Source: Xanthomonas bonasiae (GTDB lineage: Bacteria; Pseudomonadota; Gammaproteobacteria; Xanthomonadales; Xanthomonadaceae). Taken from it: a DNA stretch of 64,000 nt. Position numbers and translations under genes: made by a program. Under the pieces are notes generated by a model. That model saw nothing but the letters and a program-made list of their open reading frames with translations, did no database searches and was not told the origin of the DNA. Positions 17,384-26,145 of the stretch are shown here, piece by piece (positions within the stretch are counted from its first letter, which is position 1; every line of letters begins with the position of its first letter). The DNA lies in NCBI RefSeq assembly GCF_017163705.1, contig NZ_JAFIWB010000006.1, positions 124,001 to 188,000 on the forward strand, in the 5' to 3' direction.

Positions 17384-18213
17384 GCCAGGTTCCCCACGTC
17401 CACCCCTTCCACCACGCCGGTTCCGGCACCTGGAGCTATCTGGTCGAAGACGGCCACGACGCCGCGGTGATCGATCCGGTGCTGGACTTCGATGCGGACA
17501 CCGCCACCCTGCGCGAGGCGCCGGTGCAGGGCCTGGCCGAGCTGCTGTCCGCGCGCGGCCTGCAACTGCGCTGGATCCTGGAAACCCATGCCCACGCCGA
17601 CCACGTCTCCGCGGCGCAGTGGTTCAAGCAACGCTGGCCGCAGGCGACGCTGGCGATCGGCGCCGGCATCCGCGCGGTGCGCGCGCGCTTCGCGCCGCAG
17701 TTCGGCCTGGCCGAGGACACCGGCGACGGGCGCTGCGGCTTCGACCACCTGTTCGCCGACAGCGAGCGTTTCGCGATCGGCGCGCTGCAGGCGCAGGTGA
17801 TCGCGGTGCCCGGACATACCGACGACAGCATCGCCTACCTGATCGGCGACGCCTTGTTTCCGGGCGATTCGCTGTTCATGCCCGACAGCGGCACGGCACG
17901 CTGCGATTTCCCTGGCGGCGACGCGGCCACGCTGTTCCGCTCGATCCAAGCGCTCTACGCACTGCCGGCCGCCACCCGCGTGTTCGTCTGCCACGACTAC
18001 GGCGCAGGCGGCCGCGCGGTCGCCTGCGAAACCAGCATCGGCGCGCAGCGCCGCGACAACATCCATGTGCGCGACGGCATCGGCGAAGCCGAGTTCGTCG
18101 CGTTGCGGCGCGCGCGCGACGCGACCTTGGCGCCGCCGCGGCTGATGCAGCCGTCGGTACGCGCCAACATCCAGGCCGGCCGCACCGACGACCTGCACGC
18201 CGCGCCGCAGTGA
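17380..18213 (+). CDS. blh: ETHE1-like persulfide dioxygenase (metallo-beta-lactamase fold; Blh)
   Basis: 277 residues. The metal motif THAHADH (His70, His72, Asp74, His75) and AVPGHTDDSIAYLIGD are present, with LFPGDSLFMPDSGTARCDFPGGDA carrying the conserved Asp and the Arg-Cys-Asp-Phe segment of ETHE1/Blh (written in part). These enzymes oxidise glutathione or other persulfides to sulfite using one iron. In Xylella and Agrobacterium the homologue Blh is co-regulated with BigR, matching the gene order here. The ATG overlaps the repressor stop. The usual TauE-type sulfite exporter of bigR operons is not seen in this window. Confidence 0.9.
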   Translation: MSQVPHVHPFHHAGSGTWSYLVEDGHDAAVIDPVLDFDADTATLREAPVQGLAELLSARGLQLRWILETHAHADHVSAAQWFKQRWPQATLAIGAGIRAVRARFAPQFGLAEDTGDGRCGFDHLFADSERFAIGALQAQVIAVPGHTDDSIAYLIGDALFPGDSLFMPDSGTARCDFPGGDAATLFRSIQALYALPAATRVFVCHDYGAGGRAVACETSIGAQRRDNIHVRDGIGEAEFVALRRARDATLAPPRLMQPSVRANIQAGRTDDLHAAPQ

Positions 18214-18330
18214 AGGCGGTAGGATGCGGGCATGCCGCGCACGATCGCATTGCGCTAGCGACGGCCTGCGCGCCGTGCGCGCCAGGCCAAGCCGATCGCC
18301 GCCCGTCCCCCTGATTCCCGGAGCGCCTCC

Positions 18331-19107
18331 ATGTCCCGTTCGCTACTCCGCCTGCTGTGCCTGCTCTCGCTCGTCGTCGCCCTGGCCGTGCCGCCGGCCT
18401 GGGCACAGGCGCCGCTGACCGTGTTCGCCGCCGCCAGCCTGAAGGAATCGCTGGACGAGGCCGCGGCCGCCTACCAGCAGTCCAGCGGCACGCCGGTGCA
18501 GGTGTCGTACGCGGCCAGCTCGGCGCTGGCGCGGCAGGTGGAACAGGGCGCGCCGGCGGACGTGTTCTTCTCCGCCGACCTGGAGTGGATGGACTATCTG
18601 CAGCAGCGCCGGTTGGTGGATCCGGCGCAGCGCCGCAACCTGCTCGGCAACACGCTGGTGCTGGTCGCGCCGGTGGCGAGCGCCGCCAAGGTCGATCTGC
18701 GCAAACCCGGCACGCTCGCCGCCGCGCTCGGTGCGCAGGGCCGCCTCGCGGTCGGCCAGACCAGCAGCGTGCCGGCCGGCAAGTACGCGCGCGCCGCGCT
18801 GCAGAAACTCGGCCAGTGGGACGGCGTGCAGACGCGCCTGGCCGAATCGGAAAGCGTGCGCAGCGCGCTGATGCTGGTCGCGCGCGGCGAGGCCCCGCTG
18901 GGCATCGTCTACGGCTCCGACGCCAAGGCCGAACCGAAGGTGCGGGTGGTGGCGGTGTTCCCGGCCGACAGCCATGCGCCGATCGTGTATCCGGTGGCGG
19001 CATTGCGCGCTGGCAAGAATCCCGCCGCAGCCGACTTCGTGCGCTGGCTGGGGACCGCGCCGGCGCAGGCGATCTTCCAGCGCCGCGGTTTCTCGCTCGC
19101 GCGCTGA
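18331..19107 (+). CDS. modA: Molybdate ABC transporter, periplasmic binding protein
   Basis: 258 residues. The signal peptide ends in AWA-QAPLTV. The family pattern is present: [45 protein letters not shown], then NTLVLVAP and [17 protein letters not shown]. The Ser and Thr residues that ring the oxyanion in ModA are conserved in AASLKES and AASSALA. It captures molybdate (or tungstate) for the ModBC transporter encoded directly downstream. No Moco riboswitch or ModE-like site was recognised in the 117 bases before it. Confidence 0.93.
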   Translation: MSRSLLRLLCLLSLVVALAVPPAWAQAPLTVFAAASLKESLDEAAAAYQQSSGTPVQVSYAASSALARQVEQGAPADVFFSADLEWMDYLQQRRLVDPAQRRNLLGNTLVLVAPVASAAKVDLRKPGTLAAALGAQGRLAVGQTSSVPAGKYARAALQKLGQWDGVQTRLAESESVRSALMLVARGEAPLGIVYGSDAKAEPKVRVVAVFPADSHAPIVYPVAALRAGKNPAAADFVRWLGTAPAQAIFQRRGFSLAR

Positions 19108-19111
19108 GCCA

Positions 19112-19813
19112 TTGCCGTTGTTCGCATTCACGCCGCAAGAGCTCACCGCGATCGCGCTCAGCGTCAAGGTCGCACTGGTCGCGGCCTTGGGCAGCCTGCC
19201 GTTCGGCGTGGCCTGCGGCTGGCTGCTGGCGCGGCGCCGTTTCCCCGGCAAGGCGCTGCTGGATGCGTTGCTGCACCTGCCGCTGGTGATGCCGCCGGTG
19301 GTCACCGGCTATGTACTGCTGATCGTGCTCGGCACGCAGGGACCGGTCGGCGCGTGGCTGCTGGACCACCTGGGCGTGCAGTTCGCATTCCGCTGGACCG
19401 GCGCGGCACTGGCCAGCGCAGTCATGGGATTCCCGCTGATGGTGCGCGCGATCCGCCTGGCGCTGGAATCCACCGACCGCCGCCTCGAGGCCGCCGCGGC
19501 CACGCTCGGCGCCGGGCCATGGCGGGTGTTCTTCAGCATCACCCTGCCCCTGGCCTGGCCGGGGCTGGTCGCCGGCACCGCGCTCGCCTTCGCCAAGGCG
19601 CTGGGCGAATTCGGTGCCACCATCACCTTCGTGTCGAATATCCCCGGGGAAACCCAGACCCTGTCGTCGGCGATCTACGGCCTGCTGCAGGTGCCCGGCG
19701 GCGAATCGGGCATCTGGCGGCTGGCGGCGGTGGCCCTGGCGATCTCGCTGGCCGCGCTGCTGCTGTCCGAATGGCTGGTGCGGCGCCAGCGTGGGCCGGA
19801 GGCGGACGCGTGA
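19112..19813 (+). CDS. modB: Molybdate ABC transporter, permease
   Basis: About 233 residues. Five or so membrane segments are visible, including LALVAALGSLPFGVACGWLLA-type helices near the start, and the EAA loop AAATLGAGPWRVFFSITLPLAWPG that contacts ModC. No ATG is in a suitable place: TTG codons at 19112 and 19118 follow the modA stop, so a TTG start is proposed and the 5' end is uncertain by a few residues. The helix content and length agree with ModB (about 225-230). The frame also runs back into modA out of phase, which is artefactual. Confidence 0.87.
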   Translation: MPLFAFTPQELTAIALSVKVALVAALGSLPFGVACGWLLARRRFPGKALLDALLHLPLVMPPVVTGYVLLIVLGTQGPVGAWLLDHLGVQFAFRWTGAALASAVMGFPLMVRAIRLALESTDRRLEAAAATLGAGPWRVFFSITLPLAWPGLVAGTALAFAKALGEFGATITFVSNIPGETQTLSSAIYGLLQVPGGESGIWRLAAVALAISLAALLLSEWLVRRQRGPEADA

Positions 19814-19898
19814 GCCGGCGCAGCGCCGCTGCAGGCAGTCGGCCAGCGGCGAATGTCCGCGGCGCGCCGCATTCGCCGCACGATGCGAGCGTGCGCCG

Positions 19899-20516
19899 AT
19901 GCTGAGCATCGATATCGAAGTGCAGCGCGGCCGCTTCCAGCGCCGCTTGCGGGTCGAGGAAACGGCGCGCGTGGTCGCGCTGGTCGGCCCGTCCGGCGCC
20001 GGCAAGACCAGCATGCTCAACGCCATCGCCGGCGTGCTGCGGCCGCGCAGCGGACGCATCGTCATCGACGACCGCGTGCTCTACGACAGCGCCGCCGGCA
20101 TCGACGTGCCCACCCACCGCCGCCGCATCGGCTACGTGTTCCAGGACGCGCGGCTGTTCCCGCACATGGACGTCCGCCGCAACCTCGGCTACGGCCGCCA
20201 CGGTCGTGGCCAGGCCGAGCGCTTCGGCTTCGAGGCGGTGGTGGAACTGCTCGGCATCGCGCCGCTGCTGGCGCGGCGCCCGGGCAATCTGTCCGGCGGC
20301 GAGGCGCAGCGCGTGGCGATCGGCCGCGCGCTGCTGTCGCAGCCGGCGATCCTGCTGTTCGACGAACCGCTGTCGGCGCTGGACGCGCAACGCCGCGGCG
20401 AACTGATTCCGTACCTGCAGCGCGTGCGCGACGAGGTGCGCCTGCCGATGCTCTACGTCAGCCACCAGGCCGAGGAAGTGGAACGCATCGCCGACGCGAT
20501 CCATCGGCTGGAGTAG
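19899..20516 (+). CDS. modC: Molybdate ABC transporter, ATPase (short form)
   Basis: 205 residues. The nucleotide-binding domain is complete: Walker A GPSGAGKTS near residue 33, Q-loop YVFQDARLFPH, signature LSGGEAQRVAIGRALL, Walker B ILLFDEPLSALD and the switch His in YVSHQAEEV. It stops soon after the H-loop. Typical ModC proteins are about 350 residues because they carry a C-terminal molbindin/TOBE domain that binds molybdate and shuts transport; this one lacks it. No frameshifted remnant of that domain is visible downstream. An 85-base gap separates it from modB. Confidence 0.9.
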   Translation: MLSIDIEVQRGRFQRRLRVEETARVVALVGPSGAGKTSMLNAIAGVLRPRSGRIVIDDRVLYDSAAGIDVPTHRRRIGYVFQDARLFPHMDVRRNLGYGRHGRGQAERFGFEAVVELLGIAPLLARRPGNLSGGEAQRVAIGRALLSQPAILLFDEPLSALDAQRRGELIPYLQRVRDEVRLPMLYVSHQAEEVERIADAIHRLE

Positions 20517-20584
20517 CGCGCCGACGCCGCGTTCACCGCCGATGGCCAGACTGTGCGCCATCGCAACGAAGCCAGGCCGCCGCC

Positions 20585-21142
20585 GTGCGCCGCTACCGCA
20601 AGCACGATTTCCCGCTCGACCAGGTGCGCCGGTTCCTGGAACCCGGCCCGGTGGTGCTGGTCGGTTCGGCGTGGAAAGGGCAGCGCGACATCATGACCAT
20701 GGGCTGGCACATGGTGCTGGAGTTCTCGCCGTCGCTGATCGCCTGCTGCATCTCCAGCGCCAACCACAGCTTCGAACTGGTCCGGCGCAGCAAGCAATGC
20801 ACGATCAACCTGCCGACCGCTGACCTGCTCGACACCGTGGTCGGCATCGGCAACAGCAGCGGCGCGCAGCTCGACAAGTTCGCGCACTTCGGCCTGACCG
20901 CGGTGGCCGGTACGCACGTCGATGCGCCGTCGATCGCCGAGTGCTATGCCAGCTTCGAGTGCCGCCTGCACGACGGCCGCCAGATCGCCAGGCACAACCT
21001 GTTCGTCTGGGAAGTGGTCAAGGCGCATGTCGCCACGTCGCCGAAACTGCCCAGGACCCTGCACTACCGCGGCGACGGCAAGTTCATGCTGTCCGGCGCG
21101 GAAGTCTCGCGGCGGCGCCTGTTCAAGCCGGAGATGCTGTAA
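20585..21142 (+). CDS. Flavin reductase-like (FMN-binding split barrel) protein
   Basis: 185 residues with a proposed GTG start (VRRYRKHDFPLDQVRRFL). The split-barrel FMN site is recognisable from PGPVVLVGSAWKGQRDIMTMGWHMV and LIACCISSANHSFELVRRSKQCTINLP (each written in part), followed by FECRLHDGRQIARHNLFVWEV. This subgroup includes FMN-binding proteins and flavin reductases of the DIM6/NTAB type; the reaction here is not known. It begins 68 bases after modC and may be co-transcribed. It is convergent with the TonB-C lipoprotein gene, with a half palindromic element between. Confidence 0.8.
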   Translation: MRRYRKHDFPLDQVRRFLEPGPVVLVGSAWKGQRDIMTMGWHMVLEFSPSLIACCISSANHSFELVRRSKQCTINLPTADLLDTVVGIGNSSGAQLDKFAHFGLTAVAGTHVDAPSIAECYASFECRLHDGRQIARHNLFVWEVVKAHVATSPKLPRTLHYRGDGKFMLSGAEVSRRRLFKPEML

Positions 21143-21199
21143 CGCGGCGGCGATCCTGCCGCCGCCCACATGGGGCATCTCTCTCGAGACGCTGCCCTT

Positions 21200-21226
21200 G
21201 CAGGAGCGGCTTCAGCCGCGACAGGC
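21200..21226. repeat. Palindromic repeat element, half copy
   Basis: A single arm of the element at 11099 and 42271: CAGGAGCGGCTTCAGCCGCG followed by ACAGGC. The second arm is missing, leaving only the internal GCGGCT-TC-AGCCGC mini-hairpin. It lies between convergent genes. Confidence 0.85.
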
Positions 21227-21336
21227 TCTACCGGCGACGTCTATCGCAATCGATGGCAAGCACGAATCGCTTCCGCACCCCGCAACCATGACAGCAAGAC
21301 CTTCCAGCGCTCACGGTGCGGCAGCAGCTCACGCAT

Positions 21337-21927
21337 TCAACGCGCGCTTCGACCGCCCACGCGCCCTGCCTGCACGCTGGCCTTGCCCTCGCGCACCTCG
21401 AAGGTGAACGCGTAGGCCAGCGTCACCGGCACCTCCTCCACCGACACGGCATCGTCGCAGCGTCCCTCCACCGCCGGCCGCTGCGCCGGATCGGCATAGG
21501 TGCAGATCGCCGCGGGCACGAAGCGCCAGCGCGCGACCTCCTGCTGTACCGCCTGCAGCAGATCGGCGTTGTCCGCCAGCGCGCCGGCACTGCATTCCTC
21601 GCGGTCGCGCAAGGGCTCGCTGCGCTGCACCGCGCCTTGCGCAGACAGGATCACGCGCACGCACACCGTGGTCGGCGCCAGCGTGCGCCGTGGCGAATCG
21701 GCCGGCAGCTGCGGCGTCGCCGCGTCCAGTGGCTGCGGCATGCGGAACACCTGCTGCGGCTGCATCGTGTAGGCGGTGATGGCGCCGCCCGGGGCACCAT
21801 CGCCGCGTGGCGCAAGCAGGCGCTGGTCCACGGAATCCAGCCGCTGGGTCTGCTCGCGCTGCGGCTGGCTGGCGCAGCTGGCCAGGCACAGGCACGCGCT
21901 GGCCAGGCAGATCCTGTGCAGACTCAT
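21337..21927 (-). CDS. Lipoprotein with TonB-C-like domain
   Basis: 196 residues from MSLHRICLASACLCLASC. The signal sequence ends in a lipobox-like LASC-AS, so a lipid anchor is likely. The C-terminal half resembles the TonB C-terminal fold: TVCVRVILSAQGAVQRSEPL, then LLQAVQQEVARWRFVPA, comparable with VSVDATGSASDVQLRG and ARQWRFVPA in the BlaR1 protein encoded immediately upstream. Its ATG overlaps the blaR1 stop (ATGA), so the two are coupled. It may have arisen as a partial copy of the neighbouring domain, or act with it. Function unknown. Confidence 0.7.
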   Translation of the reverse strand: MSLHRICLASACLCLASCASQPQREQTQRLDSVDQRLLAPRGDGAPGGAITAYTMQPQQVFRMPQPLDAATPQLPADSPRRTLAPTTVCVRVILSAQGAVQRSEPLRDREECSAGALADNADLLQAVQQEVARWRFVPAAICTYADPAQRPAVEGRCDDAVSVEEVPVTLAYAFTFEVREGKASVQAGRVGGRSAR

Positions 21928-23459
21928 CGCTTGGCAGTCTTCAGGGACATGCCGCAATACACACGTTGGGTCGGTCCTTGTCCATCGACGGAGACAACGT
22001 CGCAGGTCTGCTCAGGCGCATCGTCCGACGTCGTATTCACCAGATACCAGCGGTAGTCCGATGCATTGGCGGCTCCTGGTGGCGCGTCCGCAGGCGTCCT
22101 CCCGGATTCGAAGGTGACCGGTATCTCCAACCGCGATGCAACGGCCCGTCCCTGCTTCTGCGCCGGAACGAAGCGCCACTGCCTGGCGGCGGCAATCGCC
22201 GCCTGGTCCAGCGCCGCATGGCCGGTGCCACGACCACGCAACTGCACGTCGCTGGCGGAACCGGTAGCGTCCACGCTGACCAACAGCGTCAGTTTTCCCG
22301 AGGCGCCCTCGTCCAGTGCGTCGCGCGGATAGGCCGGTGGCGGCATGGCCAGCGGTTTGGCCGGTGTGGCCGCATGCTTGGCGGATGTGGTCGCAGCCTC
22401 GGCTGCCGACGCGAGCAGCATTGGCGAGCGCGTTTCAGCGTTGGCCGGCGCCGCGCCTACCGCGGAAGCGGTCCCCGCCTGCGCGCCCGCATCCGGTGCT
22501 TGCGCATCCGCCAGCGCGGGCGCAATGCCGCTTCCTGCCAACGCGGACGCCGGCAGCGGTTGCAACGCCCATGCCGCGCCACCGCCGCAAAGTGTCGCCA
22601 TCGCCACCACGGCGATGCCCGCACGCCGCCGCCAGCCGCTCACGGCCGGCCGCTGCAGCATCCCGATCCGCTGCCGCAAGGTATGCCCCGCCTGCCAGTG
22701 GCAGCCGACCGGCAACGCGATCGCATCCAGCTGGGTCTGCAACATCGCCTCGGCGTAGCTGCGCCGCGAGGCCGGGTGCCGCGCCAGTACCGCCGCATCG
22801 CAGGCCAGCTCCTGGTCGAAGCGGAACCGCGCCGCGGCCCAGTGCAGCAGGGGATTGAACCAGTAAGCACAGCGCAAGGCGGCCAGCAACAGGTTGTGGC
22901 GGGTGTCGCCGCGGGCGATATGCATGCGCTCGTGGGCCAGCACCAGTTCCGACTGTGCGGCCGGATAGCGCCTGGCGAAATCCATCGGCACCACCACGCG
23001 CGGCCGCCAGGCGCCGAGCACCAACGGACCATGCACCGCGTGCTGCGCGTACAGCACCCCGTCGGCGCCGAGCGACAGCCGCCCCAGGCTGCGCCGGTAG
23101 CGCTGCTGCTGCCGCCACAACGCGGCGGCCATCGCCGCCGCGCCAAGCAGCCAGAGGGCAGCGATCCACAGAGCGGCATGGTTGCTCGCCATCGTCATCG
23201 CACCCGCAGCGCCAACCGCCCCCTGCGGCAGCCCGACCCAGACCTGCGGCATCGCCAATGCCGCCGGCAGTGCCGGACGCACATCGGCGGGCAGCAGCAC
23301 GGCGAGCATCGCCATCGGCACCACGCCCCACACTGCGTAGGCGATACCCGCGCCGAACATCCGCCGCAACGGCGCGCGCAGCGCCAACACCGCCACGATC
23401 GCCGCGCTGCCGGACAGCGCCGTGGCCCACATTCCCGCTACGAAGGTATCAACGCTCAT
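21924..23459 (-). CDS. BlaR1/MecR1-type M56 membrane peptidase fused to a TonB-C domain
   Basis: 511 residues. The N-terminal region has three to four hydrophobic helices, then the M56 metallopeptidase core: LVLAHERMHIARGD with HExxH-type HERMH at 176-180 and the third ligand Glu217 in FDQELACDAAVL. A further helix (AGIAVVAMATLCGGGAAWAL) leads to a long Ala/Pro-rich linker and a TonB-C domain around residues 370-455 (YPRDALDEGASGKLTLLVSV, ARQWRFVPAQ). There is no penicillin-binding sensor domain as in BlaR1 of staphylococci. Such proteins cleave BlaI-type repressors in response to envelope signals; the ligand here is unknown. Confidence 0.85.
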   Translation of the reverse strand: MSVDTFVAGMWATALSGSAAIVAVLALRAPLRRMFGAGIAYAVWGVVPMAMLAVLLPADVRPALPAALAMPQVWVGLPQGAVGAAGAMTMASNHAALWIAALWLLGAAAMAAALWRQQQRYRRSLGRLSLGADGVLYAQHAVHGPLVLGAWRPRVVVPMDFARRYPAAQSELVLAHERMHIARGDTRHNLLLAALRCAYWFNPLLHWAAARFRFDQELACDAAVLARHPASRRSYAEAMLQTQLDAIALPVGCHWQAGHTLRQRIGMLQRPAVSGWRRRAGIAVVAMATLCGGGAAWALQPLPASALAGSGIAPALADAQAPDAGAQAGTASAVGAAPANAETRSPMLLASAAEAATTSAKHAATPAKPLAMPPPAYPRDALDEGASGKLTLLVSVDATGSASDVQLRGRGTGHAALDQAAIAAARQWRFVPAQKQGRAVASRLEIPVTFESGRTPADAPPGAANASDYRWYLVNTTSDDAPEQTCDVVSVDGQGPTQRVYCGMSLKTAKR

Positions 23460-23817
23460 CGTCCAGCTCCTGGATCAGTCGTTTGAGTTCGGCGATATCG
23501 GCGTCGCTGAGCTTGCCGCGTTCGCTGAAGTGCGCCACCAGCGGCGCGACGCGGCCGCCGAACAGGCGTTCGAGCAGGCCTTCGCTCTGTTGCTGCACCC
23601 ACTGCTCGCGCTGCAGCAGCGGCGAATACAGATAGCGGCGGCCTTGTTTTTCGGCGCGGATCGCGCCCTTGTTGAGCAGCCGATTGAGCAAGGTCTTGAC
23701 CGTGGGTTCGGCCCAGCCGCCATGCCCGGACAGGGCCGCGAACACCTCCTCGGCACCGAGCGGGCTGCGGTCCCACAGCACCTCCATCACCACGGCTTCG
23801 GCATCGCTGATCGACAT
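23449..23817 (-). CDS. BlaI/MecI-family repressor
   Basis: 122 residues. The winged helix is the Penicillinase_R type: ISDAEAVVMEVLWDRSPLGAEEV, then TVKTLLNRLLNKGAIRAEKQGRRYLYSPL (in part). The C-terminal dimerisation part GGRVAPLVAHFSERGKLSDADIAELKRLI includes the segment usually cut by the M56 partner. It overlaps the downstream peptidase gene by 11 bases, the canonical blaI-blaR1 arrangement. Two TTAC-N4-GTAA palindromes lie immediately upstream, supporting autoregulation. Confidence 0.92.
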   Translation of the reverse strand: MSISDAEAVVMEVLWDRSPLGAEEVFAALSGHGGWAEPTVKTLLNRLLNKGAIRAEKQGRRYLYSPLLQREQWVQQQSEGLLERLFGGRVAPLVAHFSERGKLSDADIAELKRLIQELDDER

Positions 23818-23822
23818 ATCGT

Positions 23823-23859
23823 TTACGCATGTAATTTTTAACGATTACACGGGTAATCG
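23823..23859. promoter_or_regulatory. Tandem BlaI-type operators
   Basis: TTACGCATGTAA at 23823-23834 and CGATTACACGGGTAATCG at 23842-23859 share the TTAC-N4-GTAA core. The second has perfect 7-bp arms. Their centres are 22 bases apart, about two helical turns, so two dimers could bind the same face. They lie 6 bases upstream of the blaI start and 63 bases before the divergent acetyl-CoA hydrolase gene, which may also be controlled. Confidence 0.7.
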
Positions 23860-23921
23860 AATCCATTGTCAAGCGCTTTCGCCAACCGCGGAAGCACGCG
23901 ATCGCGGCGCTCGCCTAAGCT

Positions 23922-25874
23922 ATGCCGATGACCGACTCCCTCGAAGACCTCGACGCCGCTGCCGAGCTGATCCTGCAGCGCATCCCCGGCCCACTGCGCA
24001 TCGGCGCGCCGCTGGGCATCGGCAAGCCGCACCGCCTGCTCAACGCGCTGTACGACCGGGTCGCCGCGAATCCGCAGCGGCCGATGCAGCTCTACACCGC
24101 GCTGTCGCTGAACCCGCCGGCGCCCGGCGGCGGACTGGAAGGCCGCTTCCTGCGCCCGTTCGTGCAGCGCCATTTCGGCGACGACTTCCCGCAGCTCAAG
24201 TACGTGCAGGCCCTGCAGCGCGATGCGCTGCCGGCGCATATCCAGGTGGAAGAGTTCTACATGCAGTCCGGCGCGCTGCTGCGCTCGACGCAGGCGCAGC
24301 GCAACTACACCAGCCTCAACTACACCCATGCGGCCGATGCGGTGGCGCAGCGCGCGCCCAACCTGATCGTGCAGAAGGTGGCGCGCGAACCCGACGGCAC
24401 CCGCCTGTCGTTCTCCTGCAACAACGACATCACCCAGGACACGCTGGACGCAGTGCGCCGGCGCGGCCTGCCGCGGCCGCTGCTGGTCGCCGAGGTGGAT
24501 CCGCAGCTGCCGTGGATCGGCGGCAGCGCGGCGGTGGAGCCGTCGTTCTTCGACGTGGTGGTGAACCCGCCGGGTCCGTATCCGCGCCTGTTCGGACTGC
24601 CGCGGCAGCCGGTGGCCGACGCCGACTATGCCATCGGCCTGTATGCGAGCGCGCTGGTGCGCGACGGCGGCACGCTGCAGATCGGCATCGGCACCCTGGC
24701 CGATGCGCTGTGCCATGCGCTGGTGATGCGGCACACCGACAACGCGCGCTACCGGCAGGTGCTTGCGGCGCTGGATCCGGAACTGGCAACGCACCCCGCG
24801 GTCCAGGAATGCGGCGGGCTCGCGCCGTTCTCGATCGGCCTGTTCGGCTGCAGCGAGATGCTCAACGAAGGCTTCCGCCAGCTGGTCCAGTGCGGGGTGA
24901 TCAAGCGCAAGGTGCTCGACGACGCCGCGCTGATGCAGCGCGTGACCGACGGCAGCGCCGATGCCGACGACCAGGCGCGGCTGCAGCGCGACGGCGAATA
25001 CCTGCAGGGCGCGTTCTACCTCGGCTCGCCCGAGTTCTACGCCTGGCTGCGCGAGATGGCGCCGGAGGCGCGCACCGGCATCGGCATGCACCGGATCAGC
25101 GCGATCAACCAGCTGTACGGCGACGAGCGACTGCGCCGCCTGCAGCGGCGCGAGGCGCGCTTCTTCAACTCGTGCATGATGGCCACCGTGCTGGGCGCGG
25201 CAGTGTCCGACGCGCTGGACGACGGCCGCGTGGTGTCCGGCGTCGGCGGCCAATACAACTTCGTGGCGATGGCGCACGCCCTGGACGACGCGCGCAGCGT
25301 GCTGATGTTCCGCGCCGTCCGCGGCGAGGCGCCCGCGCTGCACTCCAACGTGCGCTGGAACTATGGCCACACCACGATTCCGCGCCACCTGCGCGACATC
25401 TATCTCAACGAGTACGGCATCGCCGACCTGCGCGGCCTGACCGACGAAGACTGCATCGTCGGCATGATCGGCATCGCCGATGCGGCGTTCCAGCCTGCGC
25501 TGCTGGCCGAGGCCAAACAGGCCGGCAAGCTGTGCGCCGACGTCCTCGCGCGACCGCACTGGCAGCGCAACCGCGCCGAACGCGTGGGCGCCGCGCTGGC
25601 CCCGTTCCGCGCCGACGGCACCCTGCCCGACTATCCGCTGGGCAGCGACTTCACCGAGGTCGAACAGCGCCTGCTGCGCGCGCTCACCTGGCTCAAGCGC
25701 AACACCGCAAGCACCGGCACGAAGCTGGCCACCGTGGCGCGCGCGCTGCTGTCGCGCGACCCCGGCGATCCGGCCAGCCTGCAACGCATGGCGCTGGATG
25801 CGCCGCGCGGCATCGGCGAGCGCATGGAGGCGCGCCTGCTGGCCTACGCCTTGCAGCAGACCAGGCCGCACTGA
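23922..25874 (+). CDS. Acetyl-CoA hydrolase/transferase family protein
   Basis: 650 residues, longer than the usual 430-550. The C-terminal catalytic domain is clear: GVGGQYNFVAMAHAL, SNVRWNYGHTTIPRHLRDIY, NEYGIADLRGLTDEDCI. The N-terminal half follows the CoA-transferase fold (RIGAPLGIGKPHRLLNALYD, LQIGIGTLADALCHAL). Members move CoA between acyl groups or hydrolyse acetyl-CoA; which one cannot be told here. An insertion in the middle (residues about 290-400, including MLNEGFRQLVQCGVIKRKV) accounts for part of the extra length. It is divergent from the BlaI repressor and shares its operator region. Confidence 0.87.
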   Translation: MPMTDSLEDLDAAAELILQRIPGPLRIGAPLGIGKPHRLLNALYDRVAANPQRPMQLYTALSLNPPAPGGGLEGRFLRPFVQRHFGDDFPQLKYVQALQRDALPAHIQVEEFYMQSGALLRSTQAQRNYTSLNYTHAADAVAQRAPNLIVQKVAREPDGTRLSFSCNNDITQDTLDAVRRRGLPRPLLVAEVDPQLPWIGGSAAVEPSFFDVVVNPPGPYPRLFGLPRQPVADADYAIGLYASALVRDGGTLQIGIGTLADALCHALVMRHTDNARYRQVLAALDPELATHPAVQECGGLAPFSIGLFGCSEMLNEGFRQLVQCGVIKRKVLDDAALMQRVTDGSADADDQARLQRDGEYLQGAFYLGSPEFYAWLREMAPEARTGIGMHRISAINQLYGDERLRRLQRREARFFNSCMMATVLGAAVSDALDDGRVVSGVGGQYNFVAMAHALDDARSVLMFRAVRGEAPALHSNVRWNYGHTTIPRHLRDIYLNEYGIADLRGLTDEDCIVGMIGIADAAFQPALLAEAKQAGKLCADVLARPHWQRNRAERVGAALAPFRADGTLPDYPLGSDFTEVEQRLLRALTWLKRNTASTGTKLATVARALLSRDPGDPASLQRMALDAPRGIGERMEARLLAYALQQTRPH

Positions 25875-26145
25875 ACATCGCGCCGCCGCGAGGCGGCGAA
25901 GCCGGCACCACGGCCGCACACCTCGGCCATCGCCGAGGTCACCGCATCGCCACATCCACTGCGTAAGGTGGCCTCGCCCGCAGGACGCGGCAACCAACGC
26001 CCGTCCACGACGGCCACTCCATCGGCATGCCGGCCGCGCTGCGCAACGTTTCGCTGCGCGTTCGCTGGCGTGCCGGATGGCGACCGGATGCCGGACGGGG
26101 GCAGCACTTCGCTCATCTCCCCCAAAGACCAAAGGCACCTCGTTC

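Noticed and set aside
18214-18330. Molybdenum-cofactor riboswitch before modA
   Set aside because: Only a short imperfect hairpin is visible; none of the conserved Moco motif structure could be recognised in 117 bases.
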